64,000 nucleotides of DNA from Megascapheus bottae (GCA_024803745.1 JANJXV010000020.1:23176777-23240776); one strand, 5' to 3'; counted from the stretch's first letter, positions 33,059 to 44,242 are shown. Translations and numbers: made by a program. The notes: a model not told the origin generated them from the sequence alone.

Positions 33059-34430
33059 CACATTCTTAAAGAGAAATGTGAAACCTGGGAGTTGTTAGAG
33101 CTGAACATACTTTTTTTTTTTTGAGGTCCATTTTGGCCACCCTTTAAGACATACTGAAAAGATCTCATGAGTTTGCTTTTTCCTCCACCATGGATGAACG
33201 TGTGTCAGGGATGACATCAGCTGGGATTTTTGCCCTGGAAATGGGAAGGTGGGGAGAGATGAGACAAAAGAAGACTCAATGGGTATTGTTGACAGAAGGC
33301 CAGAAGAGCAAGGAAGACAGATGAGTCTCAGATGACTCGGATATCATTCCTGGGTGACTGAATAAAGGTGATATCATTTACAGAAAGAGAAAAGTCATAC
33401 TAGGGAACTCATTTTATGAGGCTGATAGTTCAAGGCCGCCCTGTTGTTTGGGGAAATGATGTAGACCTATGACAATATTTAGATGATAATTGACGAAGCT
33501 CTGTTGAAGGTTGCTATTTCTGATCAGACTGCTGTCATCTCGTTAAGCTTAATGGTGGCCAAGGTCACAAATTACAATTCGGAGAGGCATTCTCCTGACC
33601 TTATTTCTGCTGCCAAACAAACTAGCCCAGAAAGGAAGCTAAGAGTAACTTTGCTTCAAGGTTTCTAAGTAGACCCCAAGACCTCTTCATATTAAAAATG
33701 GTTTCAAGGATACTTATAGCTTAACAACCCAAAGATTTGAAACATCTTTTTAAGTATAAGTGGAGTCTATCTGATTTTTCTTTAACAACTTACTCTAGCC
33801 TGCAGTTAATTCTCAGAATCACTGGTTGCATGCATTTGTTCCCACACAGGAGGCTTGGCAGCCCTCTGCTCTTACAGTCCTTTCTACTCCAGGATATGGG
33901 ACTCTGGTTCCATTAGTCTCTCTATATGGATCCAATTTCCCAAAGCTTTAATCATTTTTGTGTCTCTCATCTGGAAATATGTGATTATATGCTTGCCTAA
34001 AAGAAGTCTTCGTGTTCTTGACACTGGGTTAGCATTGTCAGAAGTGCTGGAGGGCCTTGACCTACAGGTGTGTCTACTTTACCCAGACATGTTCCTTAAA
34101 ATGTGAATGTAAATTTCCTTTTGGGGTGAAATCTAATTGCACTTTCCTCTTAACACGAATTATAATCTCAGCAATGCTTTCTCATTATTCCTCATTGGCC
34201 TTCTGTGAGCTCTAATGTTTGCCACTTTACAATGCAGTATGTTTTTCTAGATTGTAAATAGTTTTCTCGCTCCTCAAAATATTGGAAGTCTACAGAATAG
34301 TTCTTCTCTGTCATGACTTAGAAGTGAGCACATCTTTAAAATCTTGATTTATCCATATTTGTAAATTCTAGCTCTGGGTTAAAAAATTAAATCTTCAAAT
34401 GATTATACAGGTGTTTAACACATACATTTA
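33059..34430. other. Single-copy DNA with a candidate conserved block
   Basis: No repeat signature was seen. 33420-33670 is CpG-containing, non-repetitive and compositionally distinct; it is discussed in the findings. The 83-codon frame at 33855-34106 has no recognised domain. Confidence 0.4.
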
Positions 34431-34600
34431 AGTGTCCAGTGAATCTCTATTAGAATCCCCCCTTTCATCCTGTTCCCCCATCTTTCCTACCCTTTCCAGA
34501 GTAATATCATGTTTCCTCCTTTCTTTTTCACCTATGTAGACTGAATATTGTGATTATTTGTCCCTCATTGTGTTTTCATCTACCCCTACACTAATTCATA
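34431..34600 (-). mobile_element. Possible L1-tail-like fragment
   Basis: A CCCCCCTTTCATCCTGTTCC CCC block followed by CACCTATGTAGACTGAATAT TGTGATTATTTGTCC resembles the L1-tail style of 24870-24960. Weak. Confidence 0.3.
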
Positions 34601-34957
34601 AAACATTTTTTTTAAATCAAGGAAGAAGAAATACCAACAGGTCAAACCCTGGAAGAAGCCGAGGTAGCAGCTAAAGTGACTATTTTTAAATGCCAGCATT
34701 AGTAAGTGGCTCCCTCCCCCATAACTCTGGAGATGAGAATGCCCAATCCCATCCCTGGCAAAAGCAGGACTCAGTGGCCATGGCTGACATGGTCCTGGCC
34801 TACAAGGAGAAGGGAGGTCCAGTAGTTATGGTTGGACTTTACTTTTGGTCACTTAAGTTTGTGCTTGCTCAAAACAATATGCAGCCAGGTTTTACCTTGC
34901 TCCTCTGAGCACATGAAGAATGATAAGGGCAATTACAGTAAGCAAAGATTTTGTAGT

Positions 34958-35175
34958 CCAAGGGCAGGCATGGTGATGAATGCCTGAAATCATAGTTCCT
35001 CGGGAGGTAAAGGACTGGAAGATAGTAGTTTGGGGCCAGCTCAGCCAACAAGCTAGCATGACCCCTATCTCAACCAATTACTGGGCACAGTGGCATACAC
35101 TTGTCAAACCATGGAGATCCATGCCTGACCTGGGTATAAAATGAGACCCTATCTGAGAGATAATTAAAACAAAAT
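34958..35175 (+). mobile_element. Tandem pair of B1 elements
   Basis: First unit: GGCAGGCATGGTGATGAATG CCTGAAATC, CGGGAGG, CAGCTCAGCC. Second unit: ACTGGGCACAGTGGCATACA CTTGTC, CCATGCCTGACCTGG, ATGAGACCCTATCTGAG. Two diverged B1-like monomers in the same direction, followed by an A- then GGAA-rich tail. Confidence 0.75.
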
Positions 35176-35188
35176 ATAAAACAAGCAA

Positions 35189-35300
35189 GCAAGCAAATAA
35201 GGAAGGAAGGAAGCAAGGGAGGGAGGAAGGGAGGGAGGGAGGGAGGGAAAGAAGGGAGAGAGAGGGAGGAAGGAATGAAAGATGGAAAGAAGGAAAGAAG
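35189..35300. repeat. (GGAA)/(GGGA)n imperfect microsatellite
   Basis: GGAAGGAAGG and GGGAGGGAGG runs directly after the A-rich tail of the B1 pair (AAGCAAGCAAGCAAAT lead-in). Growth from the SINE tail is likely. Confidence 0.95.
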
Positions 35301-36377
35301 ACAGCTTCCTGGAGAGACATTTTTAATATGAGTGATAATCTGGAGAAGCTAAATGATTAGCTGAAGGGAATAGTGCAGAGAACTAAAGATTATTAAGCTG
35401 TATTCCAGAGCCTCCAGGACTGGTTGCTGTTAGTGCCCAGGCTGAATGAAGGCATTTCTCATGGGGGCAGTATGGATACATGCCCAGGGAGGCAGACTGA
35501 ATTTCCTTACTACCTTCCTTGCCTCCATTCTGAGGAAGCATTACATTTCCACTTGTCAGGAAAGCCAGATGCTTTACTTAAGGTTATAAAGGCTCAGTGG
35601 TACTACAGTCATGGCTATTCACATTTTTTTTCTGGTTCCTATAGATGACAGGGTATATATTGGCTTTTCTGGTTGACAGCATTCATCCTGGCTTTTGCCC
35701 ATCATCCCAGCTTCAGCACTGAACCCTATTTCCCCATTTGTGAGCTTCCTTGTTTGCTTCCCAGGGTGGTTTTGCATTGCAACAGAGCCCTGGCCCTGGT
35801 GATCAGCAAAGTTTTGCATTGTCCAGGTGGAGCCAAGTTACATCCTCTCTTCTGTGTTTCTTGAAGAATGCTCAGATGGAATAAAATTTTCCCTTAAGTC
35901 TATCAGGAGATCTGTGCAACTACTTTCACAGAGTCCTTTCAAAGCCAGGTGATGCTTAGAGGCAGCCCAGGCATGGTTCTGTAAGTTTTCTACCCCCAAA
36001 CAACATGATCTCTTCTAGGGAGTGAGGCTGTCCACACTTCTAGAAAATAATTCATCAAACTAGAACCATGGACAACCCCTCTGGATTTCCTGGGTTTACA
36101 TGGCTGGTTCAGAGCTGAGGTAGTGAACACATGTTTGAGGTTATCTGTTTCACAGAGACCATGGGCTCTCCCCTTCCTTTAGAACAGAAGTTTATTCACC
36201 ACCACACTCTCAGAATTCTTAGGGAAGGCAAACGCTTGTTGAAGAGTATCTCCTCTGAAATATATGGAGACTACATGTCCCTGCACAGGGTACAAAGGAG
36301 AGTTGAATGTCACAATTAGGCTGATCTGAACTTGGAAAGGAGCTATGTATCTTAAATAAGTTGCCCTAAATATTTTT
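35301..36377. other. Single-copy DNA, no gene recognised
   Basis: Overlapping mirror frames at 35619-35864 and the 62-codon frame at 36131-36319 carry no domain I recognise. Confidence 0.45.
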
Positions 36378-36557
36378 TTTAATCAATCCTGAGGCTTAAA
36401 CTATGGGCCTGGGTGTTGTCCCTAAGCTTTTGTGCTCAAGGGTAGTGCTCTACCACTTGTGCCATAACTCTTGTGCCTGTCCAGGTTGGCTTCAAACTGT
36501 GATCCTCAGATCCCTTGAGTAGCTGGGATTATAGGGGTGAGGCACCAGTGCATGCCT
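36378..36557 (-). mobile_element. Dimeric SINE, B1-like head + Geo/dID tail
   Basis: CTGAGGCTTAAACTATGGGC CTGGGTGTTGTCCCTAAGC, then GGTAGTGCTCTACCACTTGT G, then the head complement CCTCAGATCCCTTGAGTAGC TGGGATTATAGG. The usual linker (TTAATTGGAGATAAGAG) is missing, so this copy has an internal deletion of about 35 bases. Confidence 0.88.
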
Positions 36558-36579
36558 ACTTTTTAATGTGTGTTTTTTT

Positions 36580-36830
36580 AAGTAATATTTTTTGTTGAGG
36601 TGTAATTTACAAATTGAAAGTGCATTTATTGTAATTGTATTGCTAGATCAATTATTAGCAAGTGAGACTGGACCATGTAAGTAGTTTTTGTTCATTTATT
36701 GATAAGGAAATGGAGATCCTGGAATCCTCAAAGTCCCCTGTATCCCTATTATTTCCTACTTCTGTCCCCTAATGGGGACCACTATGCTGACTACAACATC
36801 CACTTATTTATTTGTTTGTTTATATTTAGT
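36580..36830 (-). mobile_element. Old LINE-1 (L1M-type) 3' end
   Basis: TTTTTTGTTGAGGTGTAATT TACAAATTGAAAGTGCATTT is the L1M antisense 3' terminus, followed by a decayed region to GGGGACCACTATGCTGACTA. It is bounded by SINEs on both sides. Confidence 0.65.
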
Positions 36831-36839
36831 TATTGAATG

Positions 36840-37054
36840 TCAGTCCTAGGGCTTGAACTTAGGGACTTAAAGCTCTTTTGCTCAAGGTGAGTGCTCTACC
36901 ACTTCATCCACAGCTCCACTTCTGGCTTTTTGCTGGTTAACTGGAGATAAGAGTTTCACAGACTTTTCTCCCCAGTCTAGTTTTGAACCAAGATTCTCAG
37001 GTCTCAGTTTCCTCAGTAGCTAGGATTATAGGAGTGAGCCATTGGTGCCTGGCT
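36840..37054 (-). mobile_element. Dimeric SINE, B1-like head + Geo/dID tail
   Basis: CAGTCCTAGGGCTTGAACTT AGGG, TGCTCTACCACTTCATCCAC, TGGTTAACTGGAGATAAGAG, TAGTTTTGAACCAAGATTCT, CAGTTTCCTCAGTAGCTAGG ATTATAGG. Full length. Confidence 0.93.
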
Positions 37055-37899
37055 TTGTTTCCTTTAAAATCATGCAGAGAAGGAAATGACATGCTGCTTC
37101 TTTTGCTCACTGTTGAGATTGTGACATTCATCGGTCACAAGCGCAGTAATATTCTGTACGCTGTCATTGTGCTGAGGTTTCCACGGTGCCCAGGCCATGC
37201 TGTTGACCTACTCTACTACAAATGGCCATTTGGCTGGATGTTTGCTTTAGATTTTAGCCTTCTTTTGAAGAGTCCCTATTTTATGAGGACCATCATGTGA
37301 CCAAAAATTTCCTGTGTGGATGTATGTGACTTTATTCTCTGCAGATACAGCAACCAGAGAATATCAATGTTTCGTATCAGGTCTGCTTTCAAATATACTG
37401 ATTTCACGTACAGCCATTGTTCCAGGACTATGCTTGAGCTAAGCAAATCAATTAGACCAAGTCTGGGTTTGGAAAAACATGGTTCTACACAAGTTGCAGA
37501 TATGCTTCTGAGAAAATCCTGCTTTGTATATGTGGATATGTGGATGCCTTGAGGCTTTAAGGGTACATTAAATGTGTGAGTATTTGAAAAAACCTAAATC
37601 ACCAACAAAACCTATTGAGATTATTCCTATGACATACTTTTATCTGGGTATTATAGGAAAATTTTTGTTTTGTTTTGTTTTTACTCAAAATATATCCAGT
37701 TTACTTGGAACTATCTTGCATTGTTTAAGACTAAGTATTTGGTTACAAAAGTGAAGCCTGATGCTTATCAAACAAACGGGACTGGGTATAATGTGTGCAA
37801 CATTGTTGTGTATTTGTCTGCAAAGGGATTTTTACCTTTCAGAGTTTTAGACTTCAGGGAAGAAAAGATGGTACCTCTTTCTTAATAATTTTCTTTCAT
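37055..37899. other. Single-copy DNA, no gene recognised
   Basis: Several adjacent plus-strand frames (36983-37885) of 60-105 codons do not share a frame and have no domain. Confidence 0.45.
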
Positions 37900-37924
37900 C
37901 TCTGTCTGTCTGTCTGTCTGTCTA
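37900..37924. repeat. (CTGT)n short tandem repeat
   Basis: About six CTGT units. Confidence 0.9.
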
Positions 37925-37949
37925 TAATGTGAAATATTGGGATTAAAGC

Positions 37950-38385
37950 CAGATGCCAGGGGCTTCTACATACAATCTTAGCTAATAAGGAGGATGAGAA
38001 AAATACAGTTCAAAACAAGCCTAGAAAAGTCTGTGATATTCTATCTTAAAAATAACCAGTAGGCGGGCCGGGAATTTAGCCTAGTGGTAGAGCGCTTGCT
38101 TAGCATGCACGGAAGACCCAGGTTCTATTCCTCGGTACCACATACATAGTAAAAATGCCAGAAATGGTGCTGTGGCTCAAGTGGTATGGCTCTAGCCTTG
38201 AGAAAGCACAAAGACAGTGCCCAGGCACCAAGTTCAAGGCCCAGGACTGGCAAAAACAAAAACAAAAAATAACCAGTAGGCTTGGAGACATGGTTTAAGT
38301 GGTAGAGTACTAGCTAAGCAAATAAGCTGAGCAAGTACAAGGCCTTGAGTTCAAACCTCATATTGGCAAAAGAAGGTTGATTTTA
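37950..38385 (+). mobile_element. Older dimeric SINE split by an IDL-Geo insertion
   Basis: The B1-like head runs 37950-38047 (AGATGCCAGGGGCTTCTACA, CAAAACAAGCCTAGAAAAGT CTGTG) and the tail module resumes at 38282 (GGAGACATGGTTTAAGTGGT AGAG, CTTGAGTTCAAACC). The two halves are separated only by the younger IDL-Geo and its target duplication. Confidence 0.9.
38065..38264 (+). mobile_element. IDL-Geo SINE nested in an older SINE
   Basis: GGGCCGGGAATTTAGCCTAG TGGTAGAGCGCTTGCTTAGC, B box region GGTTCTATTCCTCGG, Geo module GTGCTGTGGCTCAAGTGGTA, ending GGCCCAGGACTGGC and a CAAAAA-rich tail. A perfect 17-base duplication flanks it (38048-38064 and 38265-38281). The undamaged duplication makes it one of the youngest insertions here. 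Confidence 0.96.
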
Positions 38386-39050
38386 CTAGATAAATTACTT
38401 TCTCCTCTGATGAAGTTCCTTCTGTAAAAAGTTACCCAGCAGGGCATAGCAACTGTGATGAATCACCTGCGCAATGGAAGACAAGTCATAACTCTTTCCA
38501 GGATACGATGAGGCCAGTCATGAAGGGACAACACATTTTTCTCCAAAACTGCAAGTAACTTTCCCAGCAAATTCAAATATATGAGCAACCATGGGGCACA
38601 TATGCATGTGTATTTGTTCTGAGTAAAAACCCTATTTCCACAAGTTACCAATGAACTACTAATGCACTAATTAATTTACTATGCAGCTCTAGTTGGGAGA
38701 AATGGCTTGAACTTGTAAAAATGTCTTGTAAAGAATGATTCAATTTAATGATTTAACATCTAGTATTCTCCCGTTTCAACTCAAATTTATGGAAAAGTCT
38801 TCCATGTTGTCAGCACATGCTTTGTGTGGTGATTTAATGAGGGAAGGGCCTGCTGGGGGAGAGACAGAAGCCTCCATGGGGGTGGGAGGGAATGGTAAGG
38901 GCTAATTACTTTGCTTTATTACTAGTCTATGTTGACTTTCTCCCCCAAGGCTCCTCCCCACTGCAGCAGTCCTTAGAAAGCCAAGAGGAGGTCACACCAG
39001 TAGATAGGTGAGACATACCTCTTTCTGCCTGAACCATACCTCTGATCCTT
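38386..39050. other. Single-copy DNA, no gene recognised
   Basis: 38650-38790 is AT-rich with TAATTAATTTAC-type motifs and non-repetitive; conservation is unknown. Confidence 0.4.
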
Positions 39051-39262
39051 TTTTAGTTATTTGTCAGATAGAGTTGTGTTTTTTGCTTGGGCTGATCTCA
39101 GACCAGAATCTTCCTACCAATACCCCCTGAGTAGCCAGGATTACATGTGTAAACAACCAGGCTCACTTTCTTCTTTGGGATAAGGGTATCACTAATTTGC
39201 TTTTGCCTGGGTTAGCCTCAAGCAGTGATCTTCCTATGTCTGACTCCCACATAGCTGGGAGT
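39051..39262 (-). mobile_element. Two old B1-like elements in tandem
   Basis: First unit: TTGCTTGGGCTGATCTCAGA CC, CCTGAGTAGCCAGGATTACA TGTG, to CAGGCTCAC. Second unit: TGCCTGGGTTAGCCTCAAGC AGTGATC, then CACATAGCTGGGAGTGAGCC. Both read as B1 complements. Confidence 0.65.
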
Positions 39263-40571
39263 GAGCCCCTCTCATCCAGTCCATGAGAGTATATTTTTGT
39301 TTGTGTCAAGGACCTGCTCTTGTGTTAATAATTTGGACAGAAAAATCTCAATGGATGATGATGGCCATTGTTTTGGTGTCATCAACTCATTGTTCATGTA
39401 TATTCGAAGCTCCTTCTGACAGATCACTTAGTGACATAAATCTGAAAACAGGGATGACAATACCTTTACCATTCTTTGGGAAGCTTGTAAAAAATAATAT
39501 CATTGGAAAAATCTTTAGACTAAAGCATTGGAATTTTTATTATAGTTGAGTGACAAGTAGTTGGGTTTTTTCCCCTCCTGTCTGAATTGTGCCAATCCTT
39601 CTTGCTGTCTCCTATAGATCCTTTATTCAGTTTGTGGAATGTGGATTTTCTATATTTTGCAGTTTTGGAGTGGAAAATCCTTTTGCATAAAGAATGCTGT
39701 TTTCTATGGACTGCTCAGTTGCCCAGGCACAGTGGAAAGATTGGTGTATTAAAGAAAAACCAGTACCAAAAATAGCACTATTTAATGAGCAAACTCATGG
39801 TCTTGTGTGCCAACCACAGAATCTGTTTTGTAAGAATTCTTTTTTCTTCTTAGAAGTAACAGTGACATTGAGAAATGCTTAATGACTTTGCTCCTATGCA
39901 GTATGGAAGGAATTTCACTTGGCTTCCAGTGTGAGGTTGTCATTAGGTGCAAATTAAGAATAAAATAGCTAATCAGTAGCATTTGATCCCATTCAGCTTC
40001 TTAGAATGTATGGCTATATTTCTTCATACATGGAGCATTAAGATGCATTCAAGATTCCCTCTGGACAATTGGCTCAGAGAATCCACATGCAACTAGAAAT
40101 GCACTTTCAGCATGGCCATGATTGATGAACCCTAATTTGACTGCACAGCAGGAGTGGTGGCCCCATTCCCTTCTGGGCTACATGGTGTATTTTCCTAGTG
40201 TAACAGGGTTGGCAACTTCTTCCTCTCTCATTTTGAAAATGGGTCTGTGGTTTTATCCATCGTGAGGGGTGAGGGATTCTTTTGAATATCCATTGAGATG
40301 ATGATGTATTTGCATGGGGCCTGGTGAAGGTTAGCTCTGTCAGTGGTGACTCTGTGCCCTTTGCCTTTCCCTGTGAAGAGAGGGGCACCTCATGATTTTA
40401 GTGACTAAGCTGTGGAATCATAAAGCTGAAGGGGCCAGATCTCTTTGGGGAGCTATAGGGAGGAGAAACTCATCCCTACCCCAAGCTTGCAGAATTTCTG
40501 CTCCTCTCCCCTCTCCTGCCAGCCCCTCCTCTCCCCTGCTGTCCCCTTCTCTCCTCTTCTCTCCTGCCCGC
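39263..40571. other. Single-copy DNA, no gene recognised
   Basis: Ends in a CCCCTCTCC-rich tract (40500-40570) that may be a decayed microsatellite at the tail of the following minus-strand SINE. Confidence 0.45.
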
Positions 40572-40770
40572 CCCACTGTTCCTGGGGCATAAACTCAGGG
40601 GCTAGGTGCTATCCCTGAGCTCTTTTCTCAAGGCTAGCACTCTACTGCTTGAGGCATAACTCCACTTCTCACTTTGTAGTGGTTGATTGGAAATACGAGT
40701 CTCCTGGATTTTCCTGCCTGGGCTGGCTTTGAACTGTAATCTTCAGATCTCAGCTTCCACCAGTGCTCAG
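40572..40770 (-). mobile_element. Dimeric SINE, B1-like head + Geo/dID tail
   Basis: CCTGGGGCATAAACTCAGGG GCTAGGTGCTATCCCTGAGC, GGTTGATTGGAAATACGAG, GGGCTGGCTTTGAACTGTAA TCTTCAGATCTCAGCTTCC. The final part of the head is truncated (no 'GTAGCTAGGATTACAGG'). Confidence 0.9.
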
Positions 40771-40844
40771 CTTCCTTATTTTATTTTTTTTCTTATTTAA
40801 TCTAAGTCAATCCATTATAACCTTTTCTTTCCTTTTTTTTTTTT

Positions 40845-41065
40845 TCTGGTTCTGGTCCTGGGGTTAAACTCAGAGCCTGGTTGCTATTCCTGAGCTTTTA
40901 TGCTTAAGTCTAGCACTGGACCAGGACTTGAGCCACAGCCCCACTTCTGGCTTACTGGTGGTTAAGTCTCACAGATTTTCCTTCTCAAGCTGGCTTCCAA
41001 CCACAATCCTCAGATCTCAGCCTCCTGAGTAGCTAGGATAACAGGTGTGAGTCCCTGGCACATGG
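40845..41065 (-). mobile_element. Dimeric SINE, B1-like head + Geo/dID tail
   Basis: TTCTGGTCCTGGGGTTAAAC TCAGAGCC, CTTGAGCCACAGCCCCACTT, CTGGTGGTTAAGTCTCACAG, CAGCCTCCTGAGTAGCTAGG ATAACAGG. The T run upstream (40829-40846) is its A tail. It lies 75 bases from the previous SINE in the same direction. Confidence 0.93.
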
Positions 41066-41984
41066 CTCAATGCACTTTTTAGAGGAGGCATTCCTGGTCT
41101 TCAGGGGATGATGAAGTACAAACATAAACAGTAATAACTATGGTCATAATAGCAATAGCTGTTGGCTGGCCTGGATTGGTTTCTGTATGTACACATGACC
41201 AAAGCAGAGAAAGTGTGTGGGCAGAGGGGAGGGAAGGAGGGAGAGGCAATGGGGGCTGGGTAATGGAGCCTTTGCTGTATCTCTTCCTGTATGGGGAATT
41301 GACTTTTCTTTCCTGATTAAAGAGCAATGCTTCTTGATTCTGAGTGAAACACCACGTGATATCCCCATGTTACTGAACATCAGAGGGAACTGGAAGGTGG
41401 GATTTAAGGGACACAGATTTGGTAGTTCATTTTTATTTATCTTGCTGCCTTTGCGATGATCAGCTGCTTCTTCGTCCTGTGCCATTAAGTCCCAGGAGGT
41501 CCAAAGGCAGCAATTTACAAATTTATTCCCTTCTGCAGCCAAGGTTCTTTCTAGTGCGTGGGTTTTTCATAGAGAATCTAGAGAATGTAGAAGCCATATA
41601 ACCAGGGTGATGTTTCATGGTTCATCAAAAGCTATCCTATATGGGTATTTATTTATATTTAGCTCTGAGTAAAAGGCCCCTGGAGGCTGCAGCCTGAGCA
41701 GATTTTGTTCAATATCTGCGAAGGAATTGAAATAAGCTTACCAACAAAAAAAAATCTTCCTCCATGAAAAAAGAATGGAACTTGAGTCTGATTGACCTTG
41801 GGACAAAGGCAGCCTGGAAACCATTTGACAGTCAATACCAGGACCAAGCCACATGTTCACGTGTCCTTGTGAGTGTGTGGAGGTGTAAACTGGGCCAGGG
41901 GTGAAAGTCAGGCAGCAGCATGCTCATGCAGGGCCTGTGGTTGCATTATATTGGAGGGAGGAGCTGCTATTCTCTTATAAAAAT
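41066..41984. other. Single-copy DNA, no gene recognised
   Basis: A 132-codon minus-strand frame (41144-41542, begins MAAEGNKFVNCCLWTSWD) is the longest here, but has no domain I recognise and overlaps other mirror frames. No repeat was seen. Confidence 0.4.
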
Positions 41985-42260
41985 GGAGGTTAAAAATTAA
42001 CATGCTAAATATCTCTGGCAATCTGGTTTAAGTAAACTAATAGTGGATGAATATGAAAATGATACGGCTAGAGATTAACAGTTGTGCACTGGATATCCTG
42101 CTGTACAGCATTTATGAATAATGCATCGGTATCTATTATCTTTAAATCTATCCAGGATTAACAGCTTTGCACATTAGTTAGCATCTGAGATTTAAGGGAT
42201 AAAATCAATGCTTCAATGTTTTTGATTATTGATGATAATCAATTCATTAAAAACAAACAA
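41985..42260. promoter_or_regulatory. Candidate conserved non-coding element
   Basis: AT-rich but complex and repeat-free, with several homeodomain-like cores and paired features: TTATGAATAATGCATC, GGATTAACAGCTTTGCACA (a near echo of GAGATTAACAGTTGTGCAC at 42072), GATTATTGATGATAATCAAT TC. This texture is common in developmental enhancers. Without an alignment it is a guess. Confidence 0.3.
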
Positions 42261-43112
42261 ATTAACCAAAATTTAGTTATGTACTCAGTTATGTGTTCTC
42301 TAATGGTGTTGCTTTATTTCCTAAACCCTTTTGGCCATTTAGAAAAAAGTCTTCATAATCCATCAGTGTTGAAAAGAGAAAGGAAAGAAAAGCTCCAGCT
42401 TTGAGCAGGAGCCTCCCTAACCTGGAGGAACAGATCTGCTCTTGACCTTGAGAATTCCTCTCTGTATCTCTGAGTCATGTGAGCAGAGACAAGGCTTGGT
42501 CTCCTTGATAGCAAGTTTAGCTGGAGGAGAGGTAGTCATGACACGATACCCCAGCTATGGAAGCATTGGCAGTATTGAAAGATACAAAGAATGCCACTGT
42601 CACTATTCTTGTAGCCTGGGACAAATCAGTGAGCTGGGAAAAGGGGCAACTGACAATGTCACATTGTTGTATCTACCTTCTTCCCTTTTTCACCCTATTA
42701 ACATGGATGCCAGCGGACTGACTTAGATTAGGAGTAGCTGTGGGAATCAGGAGAGACCCATCACCTCCATATTCTGGGGGCATACCAATGGATTCTTCCA
42801 TTCATCTTTTCAAGGTGACTCTAGATCCTATTGTGAGACAATGGTTATCTTCCATACCCCCATACCTTTTCCTTCCTCTTTTTCTCTGCAATGCTGAGTT
42901 TCTGGCACAAAAAATTAACAGCCCATTTGCAGCCAAAATACAGTTTATATGAGTGGATTGTTTCTGATGACCAGAGTGAAACCCCAGCTTCTCAGTGCCC
43001 TAGAGCACAAAGAGCTACAGAACTCATGTGCTTCCACCACACTTATTGTTGCAATGACTAATTCCTGGGTTGCATGGACTCTGTCTCACAAATCACTCTG
43101 CCTGGCAAACGA
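42261..43112. other. Single-copy DNA, no gene recognised
   Basis: Frames at 42442-42726 (94 codons) and 42740-42952 lie on plus in different frames with no domain. Confidence 0.4.
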
Positions 43113-43114
43113 CT

Positions 43115-43136
43115 GCACACACACACACACACACAC
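43115..43136. repeat. (CA)n short microsatellite
   Basis: About 11 CA units. Confidence 0.95.
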
Positions 43137-43869
43137 TCACTGACCATATCACAGCTTTTGGTTTGGGCCTATAGCTGCTTTCATGGGGCTTAGAAGCTTA
43201 TGTCTGTTTTGCATTGATTAAACATTCTTGAAGGACATGCTGCAATAGAATGACAAGCTATTTTTAAATTATTTACCAGCTTAACATTTCACTAAAGCAA
43301 ATTGTCAACTCACTCTAGTTATCATTTTATCTACCAAACTCATTCCCCCTGAGCCTACCAACTTTGAAAAAGATTATCTCCTCAATTTATGGGTTTAACA
43401 ATTAAGTAGAAGTCTTTCTGGCATGCCCTTCCCAGTATGAAGTGGTGACAGAAAGCACTGATGAGTTTAAGGGGGAGAGAGGAGCATTTCTTCTCAGAAT
43501 CTCTACAATCACAATTTTTCAGTTGTAGAGAAAGGCTGTAACATGGGGACTTTTTCTGGATCTCATTTCCACCATAATCACTCTGCTATGGAAACATCAG
43601 ACATTATTATTTCTATGTACCTCTTTTGCTGCTGCTTGCATCGTTTGGCATGGGGTCCTTTGGTATGGCATTCCAACCACTATTAGATGCTCATCAACTC
43701 ATCCCAAGCTGTGTCTTCTCTATCTCGCTGCTGTCATCTGGACTGTTGGTGCATAGGACATTCTTCCCATTGAGTTTTGGTGGATGCTAGACTCATTTCT
43801 CATTCTCTCTCTCTCTTTGTTGGAAACCCAAACTCTCACCCATGTTAAACACATGCCCTTCTTCTGAAT
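43137..43869. other. Single-copy DNA, no gene recognised
   Basis: Includes a short CTCTCTCTCTCT tract at about 43806. Nothing else is evident. Confidence 0.45.
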
Positions 43870-44145
43870 TCTCCTTTCCTTCCCATCCAGTTCTTATCAT
43901 TCACATCTTAGTAGTTCAAATATCACCTGTCCTGGAGTCTTCCTAAACCATCCAATGCTACTTACCTCCCCAACACAATCCCAGTGAGTCAAACTTACTC
44001 TATATCACTTATTACTCTCTAAGACTAGCCTACACAAATGCATGAAGGATGAACTCCATCGACTCTGGCTTTTTCTTGAGGATTATTTCTCAGTACCTGG
44101 GGAAGAGGAGACACCTAATAGGTAGTTGCTCCACAGAAGAATGGA
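43870..44145 (+). mobile_element. L2 LINE 3' end (diverged)
   Basis: GTAGTTCAAATATCACCTGT CCTGGAGTCTTCCTAAACC (cf. 'CTCAAATGTCACCTCCTCTGGGAAGCCTTCCCTGACC'), then CTCAGTACCTGGGGA and CACCTAATAGGTAGTTGCTC C (cf. 'CACATAGTAGGTGCTCAATAAA'). Confidence 0.6.
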
Positions 44146-44167
44146 GACTAAGGTACATTTCTTTACG

Positions 44168-44242
44168 TTTGTTCTGTGTGACTCTGAACCAACTACTTTC
44201 TCTGTGGCTCAACTGATTTTCTTCAAATCCCAGATCTCAGGA
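44168..44242 (+). mobile_element. MIR fragment
   Basis: TGTGTGACTCTGAACCAACT ACTTTCTCTGTGGCTCAACT GATTTTCTTC matches the MIR core ('TGTGACCTTGGGCAAGTTACTTAACCTCTCTGTGCCTCAGTTTCCTC'). Confidence 0.65.

Noticed and set aside
38060..38260. A tRNA gene, because of A- and B-box-like sequences
   Set aside because: The sequence is the ID-like head of a SINE. It has no foldable acceptor stem and is flanked by a target duplication.
41144..41542. A 132-codon minus-strand frame as a gene
   Set aside because: No domain, overlapping frames on both strands and no promoter or splice context; chance is more likely.
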